A stretch of DNA of 8,678 bases, taken from the NCBI GenBank assembly GCA_020850375.1, contig JADZET010000033.1, forward strand, positions 1-8,678, read 5' to 3'. Positions 1 through 6,132 of the stretch are shown here, piece by piece (position 1 is the stretch's first letter; each line of letters begins with the position of its first letter). A model generated the notes under the pieces. The model was not told the origin of the DNA. It saw only the letters and a program-made list of their open reading frames with translations, and made no database searches. Source of the stretch: Phycisphaeraceae bacterium. Its GTDB lineage: Bacteria; Planctomycetota; Phycisphaerae; Phycisphaerales; Phycisphaeraceae. A program made the translations under genes and the position numbers.

Positions 1-2
1 AG

Positions 3-341
3 AAGGGCCACCTCCCCCTGATCGAGCTCCTGCTCGCCAAGGGCGCCGACGTCAACGCCAAGAACCGCTACAACAAGACCGCCCTCGAGCGCGCCCAGGC
101 CCGCAACCAGACCGCCGCCGCCGAACTCCTCCTCGCCAAGGGCGCCGTCCCCGAAGTCAAAAAGAAGAAGCTCGACGACGACGCCACCCGTCCCAACGCC
201 AGCCTGGGCAAGGGCCGTCAGAACTTCGGCGCCCCGACCGGCCCCGGCCGCGGCCCCGCGGGCGGGGGCGGCCACGGCCACTCCTCCACCGGCCAGCGCC
301 GACCCGACGGCGGCGGCAAATCCGGCTCCAGCGGCGGCTAA
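3..341 (+). CDS. Ankyrin-repeat protein, C-terminal part
   Basis: The 5' end lies outside the window. The 112 visible residues read through to a TAA at 339-341. Residues 1-20 (GHLPLIELLLAKGADVNAK) are the end of one ankyrin repeat, with the usual LLLxKGADVN turn. Residues 24-48 form a second repeat (KTALERA...AAAELLLAKGA). A Lys patch (VKKKK) and a Gly/Pro/Ser-rich, probably disordered tail of about 55 residues follow. Ankyrin repeats mediate protein-protein contacts, but the partner and the cellular location cannot be read from this piece. Codon use is extremely G+C-rich at third positions, as in the housekeeping genes further right. The gene converges on the minus-strand gene at 438-1373 and shares a bidirectional terminator with it. 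The family call is firm; the function is unknown. Confidence 0.85.
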   Translation, partial: KGHLPLIELLLAKGADVNAKNRYNKTALERAQARNQTAAAELLLAKGAVPEVKKKKLDDDATRPNASLGKGRQNFGAPTGPGRGPAGGGGHGHSSTGQRRPDGGGKSGSSGG

Positions 342-348
342 TCCCCCC

Positions 349-362
349 GGGAAATATTTCCC
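349..362. repeat. Perfect 14-bp palindrome GGGAAATATTTCCC
   Basis: This uninterrupted dyad starts 7 nt after the stop of the ankyrin gene. It has no loop, so it is a poor RNA hairpin. It could be a protein-binding site or simply chance. No second copy was seen in the window. Confidence 0.45.
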
Positions 363-389
363 ACCCACAACGCGTGATCCCCACAAAAA

Positions 390-427
390 CAAGCCCAGGC
401 ATCTTCCGGGGTGCCATGCCTGGGTTC
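390..427. terminator. REP-like element (copy 0) acting as bidirectional terminator
   Basis: The arms CCCAGGCAT (394-402) and ATGCCTGGG (416-424) pair perfectly. On the plus strand the stem is followed by TTCTTTTTCT. On the minus strand it is followed by CTTGTTTTTG. It therefore fits a Rho-independent terminator for both converging genes, the ankyrin gene ending at 341 and the HTH/zinc-ribbon gene ending at 438. It belongs to the same repeat family as the copies at 1443, 1720, 2137 and 2320, including the 5' CAAG at 390-393. It differs by 9 extra bases, CTTCCGGGG (403-411), between the left arm and the TGCC loop. Confidence 0.75.
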
Positions 428-437
428 TTTTTCTATC

Positions 438-1373
438 TCACCCCTTCGTCCTCGCCGCCCCCTCCATCACCCCTTCCGGCATCGGCACCTCTCTCCCATA
501 CAGCACCCCGCCGCTGAAATACCGCACCAGCGTGTTCCACGCATGCCTCGGCTCCGTCCACGTCAGATGCACCATCCCCCAGCAATGCCTGCACGCCAGC
601 GTCCGTCTCCCCCACGCCTCCTCCACCTCCACCCCCAACGGGTTCTCTGCCCCCATCGCCTTGCCCACCGTCCACACCGGCACAGGCATGTACAGCGTGT
701 GACTCCGCCTCCCGCACCTCACGAAATTCCCCTCCTCATCCATCCGGCCCGGGCATTCCCACTGCCACCCCCGAAACACCAGTTTGCCCCTGCGCGTCCT
801 CCAGACCCGCCACCGCCTGATCTCCTGCTCATACTCCTCCGGCACATGCTCCCACCGGCTCGTCCACCCCGACCCCCAAACCCGCTCCGGCCCTTGCGCA
901 TGATTAAACCCCGGGTCCATCCGCCCACGCCGCCAAACGACCGGCACAGGCCTGCCCCCGTGCCCCAGCGTCGATGCCGGCACATACCTCACCTCAAACT
1001 TCCCCCTCCGGACCCACGCCTCCACCATCATCTTGTCCACCCCCAGCATCGTCGCCGCCTCATACCACGGCACCCCCGGCCAGGGGATCTCCACCGGCTT
1101 GCACAGCTTCCGGATCAGGTACCCCGACACCACCACCAATTCCCCCTCCCACGCCTCCTCGTCGATCTGCTCCCCCTCCGGCAACAGCACCGCGTTCCAC
1201 CCCGTGATCCGATGATCCGACGCCCGCACCGCCAGACAGCACGCCCGCGGCACCCCCCGCATCTCCTTGCGACCCAGCCGCCTCCGCCGCCTCGCCAGCT
1301 TCTTCGGATTCGACTTGAGCATCTCGCAAACCCGCCCCCACGCCTCAAACAACGCCCGATCGATCGCGTCCAT
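438..1373 (-). CDS. Hypothetical HTH/zinc-ribbon protein, linked to REP elements
   Basis: This 311-aa protein matches no family I can name. Residues 103-125 (WYEAATMLGVDKMMVEAWVRRGK) look like an excisionase/MerR-type helix-turn-helix. C207, C220 and the pair C261-x2-C264 look like a zinc ribbon of the type CPxCGRR...CRHC. Residues 26-36 are a run of Arg/Lys. A DNA-binding role is therefore inferred. The ATG at 1373 is preferred over a GTG 21 nt upstream, because that GTG lies in the sequence GTGAGGAGG, which reads as the ribosome-binding site. The ATG is also the start shared by the two N-terminal copies at 2252 and 2437. The gene lies between two REP copies (390-427 and 1443-1468) and directly downstream of the tyrosine transposase on the same strand, with 106 nt between them. 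It could be a passenger or accessory gene of that repeat system. The stop is TGA, 13 nt before the REP terminator. Confidence 0.75.
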   Translation of the reverse strand: MDAIDRALFEAWGRVCEMLKSNPKKLARRRRRLGRKEMRGVPRACCLAVRASDHRITGWNAVLLPEGEQIDEEAWEGELVVVSGYLIRKLCKPVEIPWPGVPWYEAATMLGVDKMMVEAWVRRGKFEVRYVPASTLGHGGRPVPVVWRRGRMDPGFNHAQGPERVWGSGWTSRWEHVPEEYEQEIRRWRVWRTRRGKLVFRGWQWECPGRMDEEGNFVRCGRRSHTLYMPVPVWTVGKAMGAENPLGVEVEEAWGRRTLACRHCWGMVHLTWTEPRHAWNTLVRYFSGGVLYGREVPMPEGVMEGAARTKG

Positions 1374-1442
1374 AAGCCCCCCGCGCCTCCTCACCCTATC
1401 CCGCCCCCGTCACCCCCATGCGCACAACACCCCAACCTCTGC
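1331..1442 (-). repeat. Leader/N-terminus module, copy A
   Basis: This segment carries the first 14 codons of the HTH/zinc-ribbon gene, its ribosome-binding site and about 70 bp of upstream DNA up to the REP at 1443. By eye it is nearly identical to 2211-2319 (copy B) and clearly related to 2394-2503 (copy C). Shared landmarks on the plus strand include CCTCAAACAACGCCCGATC, CCTCACCCTA and CACAAC followed by a 13-nt spacer before the REP. It probably holds the promoter region of the downstream reading frame, but no good -10/-35 pair is visible in this C/G-rich DNA. Confidence 0.75.
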
Positions 1443-1468
1443 CAAGCCCAGGCATTGCCATGCCTGGG
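1443..1468. repeat. REP-like palindrome, copy 1
   Basis: CAAG (1443-1446) is followed by CCCAGGCAT, a TGCC loop and ATGCCTGGG (1447-1468), a perfect 9-bp stem. The flank CTCTGC before CAAG is shared with copies 2 and 3. It lies 11 nt past the stop codon of the transposase gene and at the upstream end of module A. It has no T-run, so it is a weaker terminator candidate than copy 0. Confidence 0.85.
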
Positions 1469-1479
1469 TCCGAAATGAT

Positions 1480-2082
1480 TCACCCCTTCCCCCTCTCCAC
1501 CACCACCGCCCCCTCGCGAGCATGCTTCCTGATATACCCCACCACCGCTTTCCCATGCCCCTGATCCGTAATCGCCACCACCCTCCCGCGCACTCCCCAG
1601 ATCCCGCCACCCTCAACACTCAATCCAGCCCTCCGCAGCTCATGCGAAGCATGCTTCTTCGCCAACCCCACCACGCGCCGAATCCACGCATACTCACTTT
1701 CCCTCGTCTTCCGTCGCCCCCCAGGCATGGCAATGCCTGGGCTTGTTTCAAGCCTTTCAAACCCCACGAACAGGTGTGCATGGGTTCTCCCCACCGCCAC
1801 AATGCGGACGATGACTCCGAGCGACTCGAGCAATGACACCATCGCCGTGCAGACGACCTCTTGTCGCTGCCTATCAAGCACCACCTCATCCCGCTTCATC
1901 GCCCCCGCCGCCTCTTGGAGGCGTTCCGCATACACCCCCTTAGGTGGCGGCTTGCGGTAATCCCCCTCGACATGTTCCCGATGATGCCGAGTCCGAAACC
2001 CCCGCTCATCCCCCGGCAGCCACGCCCCATACGTGGTCAAGACACAGTGGTACCACCCGCGCCAGCCCTTCATGCCCCCCAT
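1480..2082 (-). CDS. REP-associated tyrosine transposase (RAYT), HUH/Y1 family
   Basis: This 200-aa protein is of the IS200-like/TnpA-REP type, single-strand-specific nucleases that cut and rejoin DNA at REP hairpins. The N-terminus WYHCVLTTYGAWLPGDERG and the HVEGDY stretch (residues 38-42) are typical of the family. T-H101-A-H103-L is the metal-binding HUH motif, and Y183 in GYIRKH is the likely catalytic tyrosine, so the active site looks intact. Residues 113-121 (TSPGIAMPG) are encoded by a REP copy inserted in frame between these two motifs. The ATG at 2082 is chosen over an upstream TTG at 2139, which lies inside REP copy 2. The family motif begins a few residues after the ATG, and GGAGGGG lies upstream. 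No IS200-style partner (TnpB) is present; REP copies lie on both sides. This fits a domesticated, single-copy RAYT rather than a self-mobile insertion sequence. Confidence 0.88.
   Translation of the reverse strand: MGGMKGWRGWYHCVLTTYGAWLPGDERGFRTRHHREHVEGDYRKPPPKGVYAERLQEAAGAMKRDEVVLDRQRQEVVCTAMVSLLESLGVIVRIVAVGRTHAHLFVGFERLETSPGIAMPGGRRKTRESEYAWIRRVVGLAKKHASHELRRAGLSVEGGGIWGVRGRVVAITDQGHGKAVVGYIRKHAREGAVVVERGKG
1720..1745 (-). repeat. REP-like palindrome, copy 4, in frame inside the transposase gene
   Basis: On the minus strand it reads CAAG, CCCAGGCAT, TGCC, ATGCCTGGG, identical to copies 1-3 over the 26-nt core. It is translated as SPGIAMPG within the transposase, with no frameshift or stop. 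It lies between the HUH motif and the catalytic-tyrosine helix, where the protein appears longer than I expect for the family. The transposase mRNA would therefore carry the hairpin its product is expected to recognise. Confidence 0.88.
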
Positions 2083-2136
2083 GCTACCCCCGCCGCCCCT
2101 CCAAACAACCCCCCGCGTCCGCCCCACCCCCTCTGC

Positions 2137-2162
2137 CAAGCCCAGGCATTGCCATGCCTGGG
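2137..2162. repeat. REP-like palindrome, copy 2
   Basis: CAAG (2137-2140) is followed by the perfect stem-loop 2141-2162 with loop TGCC, and is preceded by CTCTGC as in copies 1 and 3. It marks the upstream edge of the transposase segment and lies 15 nt past the stop of fragment B. The 2083-2136 stretch between it and the transposase start is very G/C-rich; apart from the ribosome-binding site nothing could be recognised there. Confidence 0.85.
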
Positions 2163-2177
2163 GGCTGTGAGTTCAAT

Positions 2178-2252
2178 TCATCGATGCCTCTGCCGCCTCC
2201 GCTCACCAACCCGCCCCCACCCCTCAAACAACGCCCGATCAATCGCGTCCAT
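2178..2252 (-). pseudogene. N-terminal fragment B of the HTH/zinc-ribbon gene
   Basis: An ATG at 2252 opens a 24-aa frame, MDAIDRALFEGWGRVGERRR and four more residues, ending in TGA at 2178. The first 15 residues match the 311-aa protein except for one Ala-to-Gly change; after that the sequences are unrelated. The leader upstream (2253-2319) is conserved too. It is most simply a truncated duplicate of the gene start, cut near REP copy 2. A translated leader peptide or micro-protein cannot be excluded, because the frame is preserved and the other differences seen in these codons are silent. Confidence 0.7.
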
Positions 2253-2319
2253 ATCTCCCCGCACCCCCTCACCCTACCCCACCCCCGTCACCCCATGCCC
2301 ACAACCCCCCAACCTCTGC
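2211..2319 (-). repeat. Leader/N-terminus module, copy B
   Basis: This is a direct repeat of 1331-1442. It includes 14 codons of the N-terminus and the whole leader up to the REP at 2320. It starts within fragment B and ends at the REP, so the repeated unit is bounded by REP copies 2 and 3. The ribosome-binding site of copy A (GAGGAGG) has drifted here to a G-rich run. Confidence 0.75.
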
Positions 2320-2345
2320 CAAGCCCAGGCATTGCCATGCCTGGG
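2320..2345. repeat. REP-like palindrome, copy 3
   Basis: CAAG (2320-2323) is followed by a stem-loop at 2324-2345 with arms CCCAGGCAT and ATGCCTGGG and loop TGCC. It shares its left flank (CCAACCTCTGC) with copy 1. It lies 11 nt past the stop of fragment C and 13 nt after the conserved CACAAC of module B. Confidence 0.85.
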
Positions 2346-2356
2346 TGGCTGCGGAC

Positions 2357-2437
2357 TCAGAACCATCGGGGTCCCCGTGGTGTTTGCTCACAACCCCTCC
2401 CCCACGCCTCAAACATCGCCCGGTTGATCGCGCCCAT
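2357..2437 (-). pseudogene. N-terminal fragment C of the HTH/zinc-ribbon gene
   Basis: An ATG at 2437 opens a 26-aa frame beginning MGAINRAMFEAWGRGCEQTP and ending in TGA at 2357. It aligns without gaps to MDAIDRALFEAWGRV but has diverged more than fragment B. Beyond the shared N-terminus, the DNA of fragments B and C still resembles each other (both begin GGCTG next to a REP and share GCTCAC). This points to tandem duplication of a REP-bounded unit. It is probably a relic, and it lies at the edge of the A+T-rich cassette. Confidence 0.6.
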
Positions 2438-2520
2438 CCCCCCATCCCTCCCTCACCCTATCCTGCCCTTGTCTCCAAATTATGCACAACACCATATGTT
2501 TTACTAAGCCCATCAGCCAT
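2394..2520 (-). repeat. Leader/N-terminus module, copy C, with decayed REP
   Basis: This is the most diverged copy of the module. Landmarks CCTCAAACA, CCTCACCCTATCC and CACAAC (2485-2490) remain. Exactly 13 nt after CACAAC, where copies A and B have CCAAGCCCA, this copy has CTAAGCCCA (2504-2512). The right arm is gone. Base composition changes abruptly to A+T-rich at this point. Confidence 0.6.
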
Positions 2521-2564
2521 TTATCACGTACAAACCGAATTCTCTTGCTCGACTCGCGACCAAG

Positions 2565-3344
2565 CTAGTTGTATCTAATACGCCAAGAACGAAGTGCGAC
2601 CTTAAAACGGTATCCGTATGATGAATTCGTTCCGGTAAAGAATAGATAAACATAAAATGGTTGATCGGTAAACCTACTTAAGACGTGCTCACTGTACAAT
2701 GTGTCACCGGAAGCGACATAATACCCTGACGAAAAGACAGGCAGCAGCGATACTTCGGCCGTGAAAGCTCCTCGCTCATGATTGGTGCGAGAAGATGATA
2801 TAATGTCATCCCGATAGGCTGGCAATACAACATCCAATGAAGATCTGATCGCAGACAAAGGAGGTACCGCAACGGTTTGATTGTAAGGGCGAGGGCTAGG
2901 GTATAAGGCCTCTGGAGGACGAAGCTCAGTTGGGTAAGCGATCGACTCTTTGTCCAGTAGACAGCACTTTTCCCCGTCGAGTACAAGTGTGTCTGTCGAC
3001 AAATTTAGAACATCAAATCTTATACCATACGGGCTAGGGTGAAACTCAATACGAATAAGTCCGTCCTGGTAGTCTGCATCACCGTCTAGCTTCCTGCGTG
3101 CGTATAGGTCTGCACTGCCAAAACGATCTACTGTTATTATTCTGTACTCGCCATCCATCGAAAATTGAATAAATTCAGCATTGGTTTTTTCTTGAGATGT
3201 CATGAACTGCGGCGCATAAATAACCACATCTTTAGACCGCAGGTCGCTGGTTCTGATGGCGCACGATGTGCTTATTAAGCAGAAGGCACAAAAGGCACTA
3301 ATACACGCCTTCTGCACAAACAATCGACACTTTTCCCGGAGCAT
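2565..3344 (-). CDS. Exported, lipoprotein-like hypothetical protein
   Basis: This 259-aa protein is not recognised. Residues 1-28 look like a secretion signal: a basic start (MLREKCR), a hydrophobic core with several Cys (ACISAFCAFCLIS), and STSC ending at C28. The lipobox is not canonical because Ser occupies the -3 position, so lipid attachment is uncertain. The rest looks beta-rich and includes FDVLNLSTDTLVLDG (about 110-124) and AVPPLSAI, a pattern resembling exported proteins with an Ig-like fold; this is only a resemblance. The ATG at 3344 has GAGGA about 8 nt upstream and overlaps the end of the previous gene by 47 bp, which suggests translational coupling. Its DNA is clearly A+T-richer than the neighbouring housekeeping genes, which suggests horizontal acquisition. 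Confidence 0.72.
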   Translation of the reverse strand: MLREKCRLFVQKACISAFCAFCLISTSCAIRTSDLRSKDVVIYAPQFMTSQEKTNAEFIQFSMDGEYRIITVDRFGSADLYARRKLDGDADYQDGLIRIEFHPSPYGIRFDVLNLSTDTLVLDGEKCCLLDKESIAYPTELRPPEALYPSPRPYNQTVAVPPLSAIRSSLDVVLPAYRDDIISSSRTNHERGAFTAEVSLLPVFSSGYYVASGDTLYSEHVLSRFTDQPFYVYLFFTGTNSSYGYRFKVALRSWRIRYN

Positions 3345-3783
3345 CTGTCTGTTCCTCTAAATAAAACCGTAGGGTATATCTCGTATGAGCAGGAAATGTT
3401 AACTTGGACAATGTGATGTCCTGTCGTCCATGCAAATACGTGTCGTTTGATATGATTGAACCATTGCACATGAAGCTATCAGTTGGGATAGTGTGACCGA
3501 CAATAGGAGAACTAAAGTGAAGTGTGATATGGCAATCATGAGCGGGAGCCCTTCCATGGTTCTCCACATACAGGATCCAGAATTGGCGTGTCTTATCTGC
3601 CGGTGACCATCTATAAGACATGTTCGGTGAGTTAATCCACAGGCTATAATGAGTCATTACGAGGCCAGAAATAACAGCAGCCATCACACTAGTAGCGATC
3701 GTTATGGCGATCTTCTTGAGCCTTTTTCGGCGAGCTATCATAAGAAAAGTATATTTCATTTGTGTCATTGATGGCAATGTCAT
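3298..3783 (-). CDS. Single-pass membrane protein, hypothetical
   Basis: This 161-aa protein is not recognised. A basic cluster (ARRKRLKK, residues 17-24) precedes one hydrophobic segment at about 25-44 (IAITIATSVMAAVISGLVMT), so the N-terminus should be inside and the C-terminal domain of about 115 residues outside. That domain has ILYVENHGRAPAHDCHITLHF, which resembles the strands of an Ig-like extracellular fold. The open frame extends upstream to 3828, but that part lies inside the groEL terminator, so the ATG at 3783 is chosen. ATGs at 3768, 3759 and 3744 are also possible, and no start has a strong ribosome-binding site. It overlaps the downstream exported-protein gene by 47 bp, and the two probably act together in the envelope. 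No convincing promoter was found in the 16 nt after the terminator, so expression may depend on read-through or on a weak promoter within 3833-3935. Confidence 0.7.
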   Translation of the reverse strand: MTLPSMTQMKYTFLMIARRKRLKKIAITIATSVMAAVISGLVMTHYSLWINSPNMSYRWSPADKTRQFWILYVENHGRAPAHDCHITLHFSSPIVGHTIPTDSFMCNGSIISNDTYLHGRQDITLSKLTFPAHTRYTLRFYLEEQTDAPGKVSIVCAEGVY

Positions 3784-3798
3784 GTTCTGCTTATACGT

Positions 3799-3832
3799 AA
3801 AAAAAGCCGATGCGGGTGATGCCCGCATCGGC
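3799..3832 (-). terminator. Rho-independent terminator of groES-groEL
   Basis: On the minus strand, GCCGATGCGGG (3832-3822) pairs perfectly with CCCGCATCGGC (3816-3806) around a 5-nt loop and is followed by seven T (3805-3799). It lies 107 nt past the groEL stop. The 107-nt 3' untranslated stretch (3833-3939) holds no gene that I can see. Confidence 0.93.
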
Positions 3833-3939
3833 CGTAATGTATCAGTCGTTGTGATTTATGCACTGGCCATGAAGGTCAGACTTGGTCGTGGGTGTTTCTG
3901 TATTTGTGTGCCAGTGTATTGTGTAATTGCTTCTCATGT

Positions 3940-5568
<1,629 letters not shown>

Positions 5569-5658
5569 GATGCGATGCTCCGTGAAAAGTAAGGCGTGAA
5601 AAATTCAATTAGGAACGATGCCCCTTGACGCACGCGATCAGCCCCAGCCGACCACGCA

Positions 5659-5715
5659 GCCCGCTCCTCGCGGGCTCCTCGCGGGCTCCTCGCGGACCTC
5701 TCGCGGGTCCCCGCG
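5659..5715. repeat. Tandem 11-bp repeat and hairpins in the groES-groEL gap
   Basis: GCTCCTCGCGG occurs three times head to tail (5663-5673, 5674-5684, 5685-5695), followed by a degenerate fourth unit, ACCTCTCGCGG (5696-5706). GCCCGC (5659-5664) pairs with GCGGGC (5670-5675), and GGACC (5694-5698) with GGTCC (5706-5710). In the minus-strand mRNA each perfect unit presents GAGGAGC, a ribosome-binding-site look-alike, but 95 nt or more before the groEL start. It could affect transcript stability or the groES:groEL ratio. Nothing else was recognised in 5569-5658. Confidence 0.7.
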
Positions 5716-5723
5716 TCACCCGA

Positions 5724-6035
5724 TCACCCGATAACGCCGAGGATGTCGTCCTCGGAAATAATCAGCAGCTCCTGATCGTCGACCTTGATCTCCGTCCCGC
5801 CCCACTTCGAGAGCAGGATGCGGTCGCCGACCTTGACCTGGAACTTCGCCCGCTGCCCATTGTCCAGCAGCTTCCCATCCCCGATCGCCAGCACCTCGGC
5901 CTCCTGGGGCTTCTCCTTGGCGGCCTCGGGCAGGAAGATGCCGGTCTTCGTCTTCGTCTCAGCCTCAGCGCGCTTGACGAGGACCTTGTCGCCGAGGGGC
6001 TTGATGCGAGTCTTGGTGGCGGTTGCGGTGGCCAT
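5724..6035 (-). CDS. groES: 10-kDa co-chaperonin GroES
   Basis: This heptameric lid binds GroEL rings in the presence of ATP. The 103-aa length is normal, with a slightly extended Ala/Thr-rich start (MATATATKTR) before the usual IKPLGDKVLVKR. The mobile loop that docks on GroEL lies at about 24-40 (ETKTKTGIFLPEAAKEK), with GIFLP as the contact motif. VGDRILLSKWGGTEIKV and the C-terminal ISEDDILGVI are standard. AAGGAG lies about 9 nt before the ATG at 6035. It is the first gene of the groES-groEL pair. No CIRCE operator (TTAGCACTC/GAGTGCTAA) is present in 6036-6132, so HrcA control is not indicated, and no clear heat-shock promoter was seen. Confidence 0.97.
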   Translation of the reverse strand: MATATATKTRIKPLGDKVLVKRAEAETKTKTGIFLPEAAKEKPQEAEVLAIGDGKLLDNGQRAKFQVKVGDRILLSKWGGTEIKVDDQELLIISEDDILGVIG

Positions 6036-6092
6036 GTCTGTCTTCTCCTTTGAGTGATGCAGGTTGGTTTGTCAATTAAGTGGTAGTGAACA

Positions 6093-6115
6093 GGCTCCCC
6101 TATGCCCAGGGGGCC
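6093..6115 (-). promoter_or_regulatory. Hairpin upstream of groES
   Basis: GGC, a bulged base and CCCCT (6093-6101) pair with AGGGG and GCC (6108-6115) around a 6-nt loop. It lies between the receiver gene (stop at 6133) and groES (start at 6035). No T-run follows on the minus strand, so it is a doubtful terminator; it may be a leader structure or an attenuating hairpin. Confidence 0.35.
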
Positions 6116-6132
6116 AAACTTCCGGGGGGGGG

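Noticed and set aside
411..1836. Long plus-strand frames rich in Pro/His/Arg opposite the HTH/zinc-ribbon and transposase genes
   Set aside because: Composition is that of the reverse complement of GC-rich genes. The minus-strand frames have motifs, ribosome-binding sites and stops at regular positions.
1480..2082. Complete IS200/IS605 insertion sequence
   Set aside because: There is no TnpB and no distinct left and right ends. The flanks are copies of the same dispersed REP, which fits a RAYT better.
2083..2139. Transposase start at the TTG at 2139
   Set aside because: The TTG lies inside REP copy 2, the extra 19 residues are low-complexity Gly/Arg, and the ATG at 2082 has a ribosome-binding site and the family N-terminus.
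1443..2345. CRISPR-like array, because the same palindrome recurs
   Set aside because: Spacing is irregular, one copy is in the opposite orientation inside a gene, there are no uniform spacers and no cas genes. It fits REP elements.
3784..3828. Upstream start of the membrane protein at 3828
   Set aside because: It lies inside the stem of the groEL terminator, so those codons reflect the hairpin and not the protein.
6036..6132. CIRCE operator or sigma-32 promoter upstream of groES
   Set aside because: No TTAGCACTC-N9-GAGTGCTAA. A perfect TTGACA occurs at 6075-6070 (minus strand), but there is no -10 box at proper distance and the start would fall in the ribosome-binding site.
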